In this document: positions 38,713 to 49,600 of the stretch, in pieces
Position numbering within the stretch: the first letter of the stretch is position 1
Layout: every line of letters begins with the position of its first letter
Origin: Blasia pusilla
Taxonomy: Eukaryota; Marchantiophyta; Marchantiopsida; Blasiales
Direction of reading: 5' to 3'
Assembly (NCBI GenBank): GCA_050084515.1
Contig: CM114273.1
Span: 41,726,001-41,790,000 of the forward strand
DNA length: 64,000 bases
The notes under the pieces: generated by a model
The model's database searches: none
Told to the model about the DNA's origin: nothing
The model's input: the letters and a program-made list of their open reading frames with translations, nothing else
Made by a program: the position numbers and the translations under genes

Positions 38713-39175
38713 TCTATATTATTATGGGAGAGTGCCTTTTTGATTTGCAAACACCTATATGTTTGACACGTGGCAACTGGGCAGAAAAAAATGTTTCACA
38801 TACTTCGGGCGAAAAGAAAAAAAAATTGAATTTATGTAGAGCATCATTCATCTCTTCCCTTTATGGGTTATACATTAGCTCTTCAAACACTTTTTTATTT
38901 CCCTTGCATGCACGAGCACTTCATCTATATTATTATGGGAGAGTGCCTTCTTGATTTGCAAACACCTATCTGCTTGACACGTGGCAATTGGGCAGCCAAC
39001 AAATGTTTCACATGCTACGGGCAGCAAAGAAAAAAATTGAATTTATATAGAGCATCATTAATCTCTCCCTTTCACCGCTATACACTAACTCTTCAAACAT
39101 TTTTTTATTTCCCTTGCATCGCACGGGCACCTTCATCTATATTATTATGGGAGAATGCCTTCTTGATTCGGAATC
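38713..39175 (+). mobile_element. Head-to-tail array of Helitron-like units
   Basis: TCTATATTATTATGGGAG starts occur after an A at 38713, 38924 and 39136, a period of about 211 bases. Each unit contains CTTGATTTGCAAACACCTAT, TGACACGTGGCAA and TTGCATGCACGAGC or a variant near its end. The third unit is cut after about 40 bases, where the palindrome array begins. The first unit is head-to-head with the minus-strand Helitron that starts at 38694. Confidence 0.7.
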
Positions 39176-39740
39176 CAACGGGTTGGAAGATTAATTTATC
39201 TCGCTTTAAGTAACTTGCTATCCGTGGGATTCTGACGGGTTGCAAGATGAACTTTTTTCAAAAAAAAGTAACTTGCAACCCGTCAAATTCGGACGGGTTG
39301 CATGATGAACTTTTTTGAAAAAATGTAAATTGCAACCAGCGGATTCTGATGGATTGCAATACAAATTTTTTTAGAAGAAAAGTAACTTGCAACCCATCGG
39401 ATTCGGACAAGTTACACGATGAATTTTTTCATAAAAATATTGCAACCCGTCGGATTCTGACCGGTTGCAAGACGAACTTTTTTAGAAAAAAAAAAAACTT
39501 TCAACCCTTTGGATTTCAACGGGTTGCATGATGACCTTTTTCAGAAAAAAAAAATTTGCAACCCGTCTCATTTCGACAGGTAGCTTGATGAACTTTTTTT
39601 CAGAAAAAAATTGCAACCCGTCATATTCCGACGAGTTGCAAGATGAACTTTGTTCGCAAAAGAGACGCAACCTGTCAGTTTCGACGCATTTCTTTACCTA
39701 CCTAATTTGCAACCGTATGATTCCGACGGATTGCAACCTT
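39175..39740. repeat. Palindrome array 1: about 11 units, period about 57 bp
   Basis: Each unit is a variant of TGCAACCCGTCGGA, one base, TCCGACGGGTTGCA. Better copies are at 39274-39303, 39441-39470 and 39611-39640. Spacers are alike: GATGAACTTTTTT, a few bases, then a run of A. The spacers make this a true tandem array, unlike the arrays further right. Confidence 0.9.
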
Positions 39741-39774
39741 ACACTTGGATCAAATGCTTGGAAAAAATAGAGAT

Positions 39775-40653
39775 TACTCACCTACCGCATAAAGTTTTAC
39801 CATTGCCTCATCTGGACGGTCCACCATATGAGGCCATATTTGTACACCTCGGCCACTTTCTTTGCCACATTCTCCTTGATGTGTCTCTGAATTGCACTCG
39901 TGACAGAATGAGTGTGAGACCCAACATGAATTTCCACCCTTGTGTACTCGGACGTACAACTGTAGTTGTGCACTATGAAAAAAATATATGCCAGACACGC
40001 TCTAACACTAAAAGGGAGGCTTGACAATGTGGACATCGATGGCCACCGGAAGTATGGTGGTACCCACGACGTAAGGAGTTTCTGCATTTTTGGGAGGGAA
40101 TTGGGAAGTATTTACAGCTGTGTTCCTCTCGAGGAAGGGGCGTCCTGGACTTGTGCACTCTAAGGCTCCAACGCATTGGCGATGAGATAAAATCCAAGAA
40201 CCACCTGGGATTGAAGCGCTCGTCCGCTGTAGTCTGCACCATCGGTGATAGTCCAATTTTTGGTCCGTACCCTTCAAGTGGCCTCCGTCTTTCTTCTAAG
40301 CACGACCGACAAGTGGAGGAAGCTCAAAAATGCAGCCTCCATCATACGTTGCTAGCAGCTCATCCACGATAATATGCTTTAACAGTTTCAAGGGAAGAGA
40401 AGAAAGCAAAGAATTCCTTGAAACTTGAAGCTGGAATGAGTAAGCAGATGTTGGGTCAGACATGCTTCCAACAGATCTTGTGAGATCGACGACATCCGAG
40501 ATGTCGACAGCTTCAACCGCGACATTCCGTGCTTGTAAAATTGGAGTCGATGTTGCGTCGGCGGAAGCAACCGTGCCAAACATGGAGCATGGAGCATGGA
40601 GCACTCGAAGGTTTCGGACCGTGGTCATGAGTCGCAATGGTGATCAGAGGTAG
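39775..40653 (-). pseudogene. Unrecognised decayed gene, divergent from the gene at 41290
   Basis: Open stretches in different minus-strand frames join naturally into one protein-like path. They are 40653-40296 (SMFGTVASADATSTPILQ... ending FELPPLVG), 40277-40120 (FNPRWFLDFISSPMRWSLRVHKSR), about 40100-40008 (TPYVVGTTILPVAIDVHI) and about 39985-39797 (YFIVHNYSCTSEYTRV ... KKVAEVYKYGLIW). At least two frameshifts and one stop separate them. No domain was recognised. The opposite orientation to the amino-methyltransferase-like pseudogene suggests a divergent pair in one mobile or duplicated unit. Confidence 0.4.
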
Positions 40654-42474
40654 GCCATAAACTCTAAATTGTCCATTGGAGTAGGGTAAGAGGTTCCACA
40701 CTTTGGAGCCTCAAATCTCCGGTTGGATTATTTCACCAATGACAGCATCCGTTCCATCAACCTTGACATCCTTGGATACAAAGAAGGTTCCAATCTAGAG
40801 AAGAAATCAGAGTGAGAGGAAATGTTCTTCGACAATTATATGAATGTCACCACGTTGGGCTCAAATTATCTCCGATTGAGGAAGGCCTGCTAGATGACTG
40901 CCACATGTGCGCTTCACATAATTTTCCATTTGGGTCAGACCAAGAATGATTGCCCAGATAGAGGAATAAGAATGAGCATAAGAATGAGAATGTTGAATTT
41001 ATAGTGAATAGTGTCCGTTTAAATTCTGACAAAATATGTCTGACATGTAGTTGGTAGTTAGGTTGAACCATCACTAGATGACAAGACCTGCCAGAAAGGA
41101 ATATTATGACATGCTGGTTGTCAGAAAGGATTTTCCATGCTTCCTTCAACCCGTGGGAGCCGAATGGGTGGTAAACGATGATTTAGGTCAAAACCCCTTG
41201 CACATCGTTCGATTAATGACTAATTTTAGGATGACTCGAAAAAAATCCTAAGCCAACAAGGTCGGGAGCTTCTCTCCCAAGTCCGGCGGAACTCCATCTT
41301 TTGTTACGTGACACACGCCCGCAGATCTACGGCGAGAGGAAATCGAGCGGCACGAGCGGAAAACTGAAATGAGGAAGCAGGAAATATTTGCGAAATTAGC
41401 TTTGGAGAAGCTCGCAAAGTAAGAGGAGAATCGAGAAGCAAAATTGCTTGCGGATGCAGAGAAAGCCGAGATGAAACGCATAGAGTTGGAGATCAAGCAA
41501 AAGAAGAGGCAGGACGTCGTCTTTCGGAAAGCCGAATTGGCAAAAGCTAGGAAAGAAAAGGTAGTGGCTGAAGAAGAAGAACCCGCCCAGCGACCCACCA
41601 CAAGTGTTGAAGTGGAGGATGTCTCATCCATAAGATTGAGTGGTCCAATGCAGGACACCGATACCAACGAGCTTCCAGAGACCAACAAGGAAGCTGTAAG
41701 AACTCCAAGTGTTGAGATCATGGAGATCTCGGAAGGAGAAGGAGAAGAGTGCTCCGCATCTTAGAAGCGTGTTGAAGAATTCGATCTCTTAGAAATTGAA
41801 GAGTTCCAATAGACTTGCTGAATGAGGCTCCAGAGCAGCTTGTTGGACTTGACACAGACCCAATTTTCGATCGGGTAAGCATTGTCCTACAATTCTCTCC
41901 GCACTGTATTAGTTTCAGTTGTTCTCAAAATTTGAATTGATAGTGTGACATTCGCGCAGGTGTTGAAGCATATGGCAATGGTGGATGGCCCGAATGCCCC
42001 GAGGATTCCTCTATGCCAACTTCGAACGATTGAATATGTCCGAGAAATCCAATCGGAGGAAAACATTGACAAGTTGAAGCAGTCCGTGGCAACAATTTCA
42101 TACGTTGATAGATTCCCACCTTTCTATGTTCAACCGTATGATGAGCATGGAACCCAGGCTTTGGTAACGAAGGAAGACCTGGACAGTCTGGATGCTTTTT
42201 GGAGGCTGAGGGACGTGGAGTTCCGGAAGGCAATGGCAAGAACCCAGTACAAGTGGATGTAAAACTTGTACTTCTTCATCAAGGATGGCAACCACCAATT
42301 CAAGGCGTGGTCGCACTTTACAGCGGAGCAACCAAAATCCCTTGAGGCTCACTTACGCACTAGGGCGGTGGTCCTCCATCCCTACCCAAATCATAGGGTC
42401 ACGATGGAGATGGCCATGCACTCCATGAACACGTAAGTATCCTGAAACTTTTTTTCCTGAAAATAAATCGGTTT

Positions 42475-43330
42475 CAACTTGTCGGACTCCAACGGGTTGG
42501 TTAAACTGTGTAAAATCAAGTAATCGTTAACGATAGCTACAACCCGTCGGAAGGCGACGGGTTATGAGAGAAAGAACTTGCTGCCATATTTGTAATCTGT
42601 CGAACTCCGACGGATTCCTTTTGGCTCTCTATTGAGTTTCTTGGCAAACTGTTGGAGTCTGACGGGTTGCACAATCACAATTGTAGCCATCCTAGTAGCA
42701 TAGGCCTTGCAACCCGTCAGAGTCCAACGGGTTGCAGATTCAGGGGAGGGCGTGGTTTGAGTGGTCAACCATGCAACCCGTCGGACTCCGACAAGTTGTA
42801 GGGCATTTACTCAACGAGTCTTGCTTGGGGTGGTTGTGTAACCCGTTGGTCTCTGACAGATTGCAAAGCCATGCAAACCCAAACCTTTTGTAAAGAAAAT
42901 TCAACTTGTCGGACTCCGACGGGTTGCAAACCACTCAAACCAGGGCCTTTCCTACCACATATGCAACCCGTCGGACTCCGACAGGTTGTCAACACTACAA
43001 TTTGTGCAACCCGTCAGACTCCAACGGATTGCAAGAGAAAAAACTTGCGTTGGAATCCTGAACCTAGATGCAGACATAATACTAGGTGTGGGTGGCTTTG
43101 CAATCCGTTAGTTTCCGATGGATTGCAATTTTGAATTTAATGGACTCGAGATGCAACCCGTCGGACTTTGATGGGTTGCAACCCAAATTGGATGGACCCG
43201 GATGCAAATAGTCGGTTTCCAACAGATTGCACCAAGGAACCTCTTGGAGCAACCCGTCGGACTCCAACGGGTTGCCAATAGATTCGTTTTGTCCCTCTGC
43301 TTCCACCCCGTCGGAAATCGACGGATTTCT
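42475..43330. repeat. Palindrome array 2: about 15 units within intron 2
   Basis: Variants of the 29-bp palindrome occur at about 42475, 42539, 42593, 42646, 42708, 42772, 42837, 42900, 42961, 43005, 43099, 43151, 43202, 43248 and 43304. All lie inside the inferred intron 42433-43367. Spacers are unrelated to each other, unlike array 1. Mismatches in one arm are often not compensated in the other. Confidence 0.9.
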
Positions 43331-44977
43331 AGTTGTAAATATTCTTACTTCTTGTTGATGGTTGCAGCATTGTGTCAAAAGGGAATGTTACCCATCATTG
43401 GATCCAGGAATTGGATCGAATGAAGAAGGTTCTTACAACGCACCCATGGCAATACAAAGGATTCCTATGAGAGAATTTGGTGGATGAGATGCTCCCAAAA
43501 GGAGCACAAATAAAAAAGAAGACTTGGGCCAACACATTCATTTCCCAAGATGCATCTGTTACAATACTCTATTGGTCAAAAATTCAGGCGGCGAAAAGAA
43601 ATGTTGGAGCTAGAGCGGAGAGGGAATGTTTCGGCTTTTGAGAGAGCCAAGTTCATTCAAGTTGCGGAGGAGTTTGAATTGTGGTTGAATGACATCTCGG
43701 ATAAGTCGGCGAAGAACTCCAGGTTCAAGACGATGTTCAAGAGCCAGATTCTGCTGTAGGGGGTGTCGACGAGGAGATTGGCAATCCGAAGAAATGGGAC
43801 TTCGCAAAAAAGAAGAAGGAGCTTCAAGATCAAGCTGCCGATTCATCTCGCCATCGAGCTGCGTAGAGGATGGTGTTTAGATTCTTGACCTCCTGTGTGA
43901 ACGCAAGAACATGGAGGAAGTTCTCGGCGGCGCTCAAGCTACGGGCAGATACTCCGGTTGGCGAACGATTCTCCATGAACGACGTGGAGATGGCCCTTGA
44001 GATGAGCTCTTGGGAAGTGCTCAAGTGTCGAATCTGGTTAGACTTCAACAACCCAGATGAGCTGACTGATCCAGCAATGCAAGACTTGTATAATGCGCTA
44101 GCTGCTAGCGAGGACATCCCAAACATTTTCAAGACGGAGGAGTACTTCGAAGGGGATCTCGAGGCACAAGCGATTGAGGTGGCGGAGATTTTGTCAAAAA
44201 TAGTAATGGCAAAAGATAAATCCACTATGGGGTTGAAATCCAAGGTGAAGGTCCTCAAACCATCTAAAGGAGTATCATCAAGGCGAGAAGGACGGCTAAG
44301 GGAGGTCCCCAAAACAAATCTCATGGATTTCGAGGTCACAAAGACCCCAACAAGCATGCACCCCACTCGCGAGAAGTGAAAGAGGGAGACACCCGGTTCC
44401 TCTAGGGGGGGGGGGGACAAGAATGTTGTCTATACCCCCTCATTGTTGGGGAAGCACAAGGATGGAGCATCAAAAATCACCATCTTGCTGCATCAGACAT
44501 CGCTCCTAGAAGAAGTGGAGAAGTTCTCAACACAAGAGTCCACGCCTGCCCTGGAGAAGTTGACACTGTTGGGATGTAAGCTTCTGCAAAATGGCCATGC
44601 CCCATGGACTATCAATGGGGTACCTAAGAAGGTTGCAATTGACCTCCTCATCGCAGATATACCGTCGGGGCAGAGAACCCACGCGAAACATTCTCGGATT
44701 AGAACATTCCATTCATATATGACCAGATCACGTCGATGTTCTCCTTTTCCAACACGTATCTGAGTGACACGAGATGTTTCCCGGTTCTCACCAAAGGAAG
44801 CAAGGATGAGCTCTTCAACTTCCAGTGCGTGAAGCGGTCGTTGTAGTGGCAAACCGTGCACTCTTGGGTAGTGAAGAACGACCATCCGCTAAGGTCGGCT
44901 ACAAACCAAGTCTTGGTAAGTTCAACAACTAATGCTTCATTTTTCTTTCTGTGCTGCAACTTTTTTTGTTCTTTCCT

Positions 44978-45253
44978 GCAACCCGTCAGACTCTCACAGG
45001 TTCCAGCACCACCCCTAACAGGCCTTGTGCAACCCGTCTAAGCCCGACGGGTTGCAGCACCCACTCGTCGATTTTTGGGTGTGTCGAACAACCCGTCGGA
45101 TTCCAATGGGTTGCATATGGGCAACCCTTTGGAACTCGATGGGTTGCATATCCACAATCAGTGGGCAATGCATCTAAACGCTCTGAGCCCCCTAAATGCA
45201 AAATTCCTCGGTTACATCTTTCATTTGCAACCCTTCGGATTCCGTCGGTTTGC
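44978..45253. repeat. Palindrome array 3: five units within intron 3
   Basis: Units start at about 44978, 45028, 45088, 45121 and 45226, inside the inferred intron 44916-45352. The best copy is 45028-45057. Confidence 0.88.
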
Positions 45254-46295
45254 TCTTGGAAGACATCTTCCTCCTATCGATTCTTAGCTGATTTTTACGG
45301 TTATGTTGTTTGCACATCGAATACTCCTACGTGTATTGTTTTGTCAAACTAGAGCACAAGTTCAAGGTTTTTGAGATATAGGATCCTGTTGATCCAGGTT
45401 CGGATGGACTCACACTTAACAACTTGTCCAATTCACCCCTGGGAATCGTCGTCGAGGAAGGGATGCCAGTGCTTGGAGGGAGGGAAAAATCACCCGCACT
45501 CCTGCAGACCTTGATGGAGTTGTGTTTGAGGCCAGGTGATTTGGTGCTCGATTTGGTGGGTCTTTCTGGGACAAGTGTTAGAGTTGCTTGGCAAAGTGGC
45601 CGAAACATTCTTTGCCTTGAGTCTAGGAACACCTTGTTTGCACTTTGCAGAGAGGCAAAGTCAGACTACGAGAGGGTGATGCGCGTTTACAAATCGCCTA
45701 CACGGATAAAGGAACCTGCACTGGATCCACTCGTCGTGACTCCATCCTCACTACCAGTGATCCCAAAAATTGGAAGGGACATGCCAATGGTGATTTTGGA
45801 GGACCGGAGTTGTCAGATGATGACGAGTGAATGTAGGTGCCTTGGATTTGAAGCGTTTTGGAGTTGAGATGTGCTGGTTCCCAAGGAAGGAGAAAATATT
45901 GATATCAATGGGTTTTCGTTTGCATCAGTTGTCGGGGCAGGTGTTGGGACTCTTTGGAGGTAACATGGGACCGATACGGTGTTCCTAGGGGGACAAGGTT
46001 CTCGGATCCTCCTTCCTTCTCACTTCCAATCTACAATCGTGTAGAGGAGCCATTGAAGAGCCTTGAGAAGTCTCTTGTAGAGGAACCGGCGAGAGTTAGA
46101 AATATTTTTATAGATGACGAGGCAGAAGAGATCATAAACTATATTTTCTTGTTCAGGAAATCAGATGTGAATAACCGATTCGTAAACGGTTTTAAATAAA
46201 GCAGATTTTTTAAATGCACCCAATTCTCTTCATGCTTACGGTCTGATGTAATTTTTTATCACAGTCCGATATTGGGGTGAGGCTTTTTCTGCTTT

Positions 46296-46619
46296 TGCAA
46301 TCTGTCAGAAATCGACGGGTTGCTTGATGTCTTCTCACATTTACATTTTTTCTGATGTCTTTTCACTGTACCAAGACCAACTTGTAACCTTTGATTCTTT
46401 TGGTATGATGTGCTTGCTTTCCTGGACTCTAACCTTCGGTTCGAGAGTTTGGTAACCCATCCGATTCCAAAAGGTTAAGAACCATTCCAACTGAAGAGTA
46501 TAATTGGTTTTTGCGGACAGTCACGTATCTTGCAACCCTTTGGAGTCCAATGGGTTGCAAGATAACCTAAACCAGAGACAATTCAATCTTGCAACCCGTC
46601 GGATTCCGTCAAGTTGCAT
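46296..46619. repeat. Palindrome units downstream of the pseudogene
   Basis: Copies at about 46296, 46449 (poor), 46530 and 46590. They lie beyond the end of the last exon at 46199. After 46620 the motif no longer occurs. Confidence 0.85.
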
Positions 46620-46629
46620 GTCTGAATGA

Positions 46630-49600
46630 ATGGACCTGGGTGCATATCAGTTCCTCTTCACTCCTGACGGCTACCAACCTCTTGCTTCAATTTTCCTCTT
46701 AGTCCTTCCTTGCACGTCTTCTTCTTGATGCATACATTTCCCAATGGCTGAGAGAATGGTGAAACCAAGTTGTCAAACACACATCAGTCCATGGTAGACT
46801 TCATAGACCCATTCATGAGCCAACATCATCAAAGACTGTCATGAAAGTCTTCGGCTACACATAGTGATCACTGTTTTGTTCTATTGTGGAAAATCCCATC
46901 TCGTGGAATAGTATTGATTGGATGGGATATTTTATGCCTTTTTCATGAAGAGTCAATAGTCCATTATCTCAACCATATCTTCTGATAAGTTAAACCTTGA
47001 AGGGCACATGAGTCTATTGAGACCATAGTCTGAGTCTTTATTAAAACCTTTAATTGAGATGAAATTGTTTGCACTAGTCAAATTATTTGCCGATGGTCCT
47101 CCAACAATAATATCCCTCAGCCCGACTTACCGTAGAGTTGGCTTAGACAGGTAATATGAAGAAAATTGGGCTCACATGGAGAGTGATGGAAGGATGTTTG
47201 CAGTGGTATTCTGATATCTACTTTTTTTTCTAAGACTGGAAAAAAGAAGGTTAGTTTAGGCCCAAATGTGGTCCACTTGTTTCTCTCTTCTAAAGATTTC
47301 ATGAATTTGAAAGCAAACAAAAAAATTCGAAAATGTCAGCCAGTTTTGAAGAGAGGAGGCGCATTTTGCCTCTCTTTTTTTAAGAGAGACCTCTTTTTTC
47401 TTGCCAAAATACCATCCCCCAAGGGTTTCTACCGGAGGAGCATAACTTATTGCTAGCATATAGTACCTTAATAAACTCGTGACCACTCTATTGCCATCTT
47501 TGTGTTGAGGGAAGAGGTCGTTTCCAATGTTTAGGATCATAAAGTAGTGGCAAAGTAATGGTTTTCTTCACTCTCAAAGTAGTTATTTTCTTCTCAACTT
47601 CCGTTGAGTTTGGATAGAGTTTTTAGTTTATAAAACATTTTTTAAGGCAAGTTTAGGTTGCTTCAAAGTTGTTATTTGGGATGTCTTTGCTTCTTGTTTT
47701 TTCTTGTTCAAAAATAATTATTTTGGAAAAAAAATGTAGTACTATGAATCTCACTCATATAAATCTCCTTCAACACTAAAAAAAACTTACCCCAAAAAAA
47801 ATCTCAAGACTTAACTCGACTATAGAAATAAACTAGTTCTAAAGTGAAGAGAGCAGTCTCACAATTTAAGAAGGAAAAGTGGTTAATACAGCATTTGTGG
47901 AGTCGGAAGGGAAGTTTATGGCAAATATTATATTTTTTGCAAATGTTATGTAAGCAAAAAAAACCACATGTTATAAGCTAGTTGTGTCTCTTGGGCATTG
48001 TTAGCTATGATGCTATGTACTTGCACTTTGCATGTCGTTTACAAGGCACGTTTGCAAATCTCAATGCTAGATGCTTGCAAGTTTGTTACGTCTTGTATGA
48101 CTTGCAAATGCTCAAGACTTGCAACTCACTTGCAAAGTTCATTATGTTCATAAACTAGATTGGATTAAAAAATTGCTCAGCGATAGCTTGCACAGAGGGG
48201 AGTTGCAAATTTGGAACCACAAAAGGACGAACGTACATCTCTCATTCCTAGAGATCGTCTTCACCATGTTATGGCAAAAGAAACATGGTGAGTATGATCT
48301 ACCTATCTATCTACGTGGGTTGTTCTTCTATATACGGAGAAAGGCTATATGCCAATTGTAGGAAAGCTTCAACATGACTAAGTCATGAAATGATCACAAA
48401 GACATTTCATAAAATATTCTTTGCAAGTGGATATGTGACCATGCAAGGTAGGGAGAAACATAACATGGATGGTCATGCAAAGAACCATAACAGAATAAGG
48501 ACACGCCTTGCAAGTCGGAAGTTGCAAACATTGGACGATTGTAGAGCGATTGGAAAGCAAGCGCAGGTGGTTATGAATGTAAGACAAAGAATATGAGACT
48601 TTTGATAATTAGTATATAAAATAGTTTCTCTACAAATGGGACACATGAGTGAATCCTATTGAATAAGTGTAAGGAAGAATCTTTATTTTAGCAAGATTCC
48701 CTATAAGATAAACATGTTACAATCTTCTCAAGATTGAATGTTCTTTTTTACTGCTCAAGATGACATGTATATTTGAGTTCTTTGCCAATATAAAAAAATA
48801 TCTAATAGAGGGGGAGGAGGAGTTAGAAACACCCACTACGTATCATAGAATAATTTATTACATTGCCTTGTGCTCTATCACATAACACAATGGCTTATAA
48901 GTGTGGTATATGGCAATTGTTATGTGATAGAGCACGGAGATAAGTGTGGTATATGGCTTTATTTTACAAATGATAGTTTTTAGAAAATATGAATTTAACT
49001 ATGCCAAAACTATATAACTTATAAAAAATGGTAATGTTCTCTAAACAACCCAAAATGGACCTTGAATCTTTACACATAGATTCCCCGTGACATCTCCCAA
49101 ATAAATTATCCTTCGCCTATAAGTGTTGATACTCTATTTTAATACATCCTATATATACTCTCTATTCCAATATAGATGATGTGTCAATGATTAGGGTAAA
49201 CAAGTATGTAATGGTTTAAGCTAGTTGTTCAAACAACACTAACAAGATGGCATAAAATTTATAACATGGAGATTGCTTAATCGTAGCTTGAGCCGCGACA
49301 CATTTTAGTTTTTATTTGTTCAAAAATCCCTTAATTCTCAATATTGATAATCATCTATTTAAGTGGTTGATGGAGTCCAACAAGATTACAAGTAAGCTTG
49401 CTAGATGGGATTTTCTATTAAAAGAGTATGATATTTCCACATTATATAATTGAAAGGAAATCTTAGCAAGTCACAAAACCATAGAAGTAAAAAGAAAAAC
49501 TCAACATCTACACCAAAAACAACACTTTCTTTGGAATCAAGAAGATGATTTAAATGTCACTAAAAAATATTTGAGGGAAACGGTTCTCATAAAGTATCAA

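Larger units (their letters stand above)
41290..46199 (+). pseudogene. Decayed multi-exon gene with amino-methyltransferase-like C-terminus
   Basis: Inferred exons are about 41290-41874, 41960-42432, 43368-44915 and 45353-46199, with GT-AG joins. The N-terminal part is a charged coiled coil (KRIELEIKQKKRQD). The middle contains TWANTFISQDASVTILYWSKI, FRFLTSCVNARTWRKFSAAL and TKTPTSMHP. Then come LIADIPSGQR, resembling motif IV (DPPY-type), and in the last exon SPALLQTLMELCLRPGDLVL with DLVGLSGTS and SGRNILCLES. The latter follow the pattern PGD-VLDPF-GSGTT-GR--IGIE of N6-adenine/N4-cytosine methyltransferases. Motif IV before motif I is the beta-class order. A change from DPF to DLV is seen. 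Stops and frameshifts (43590 area, 43864, a poly-G run at 44406-44416, 44690 area, 45735 area) make it non-functional as written. The methyltransferase reading is inference from a few motifs. Confidence 0.5.

Noticed and set aside
41248-41721. Serine-rich minus-strand open frame
   Set aside because: It is antisense to the charged coiled-coil exon of the plus-strand pseudogene, whose frame has better protein-like composition.
39175-43330. CRISPR-like array of repeats and spacers
   Set aside because: Units are imperfect palindromes with irregular spacing in plant nuclear DNA and no cas genes; array 1 spacers are nearly alike, the opposite of CRISPR.
44406-44416. Poly-G run as sequencing error rather than a true frameshift
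   Set aside because: It could be an error, but independent stops and frame changes elsewhere in the gene still make it a pseudogene, so the call does not rest on it.
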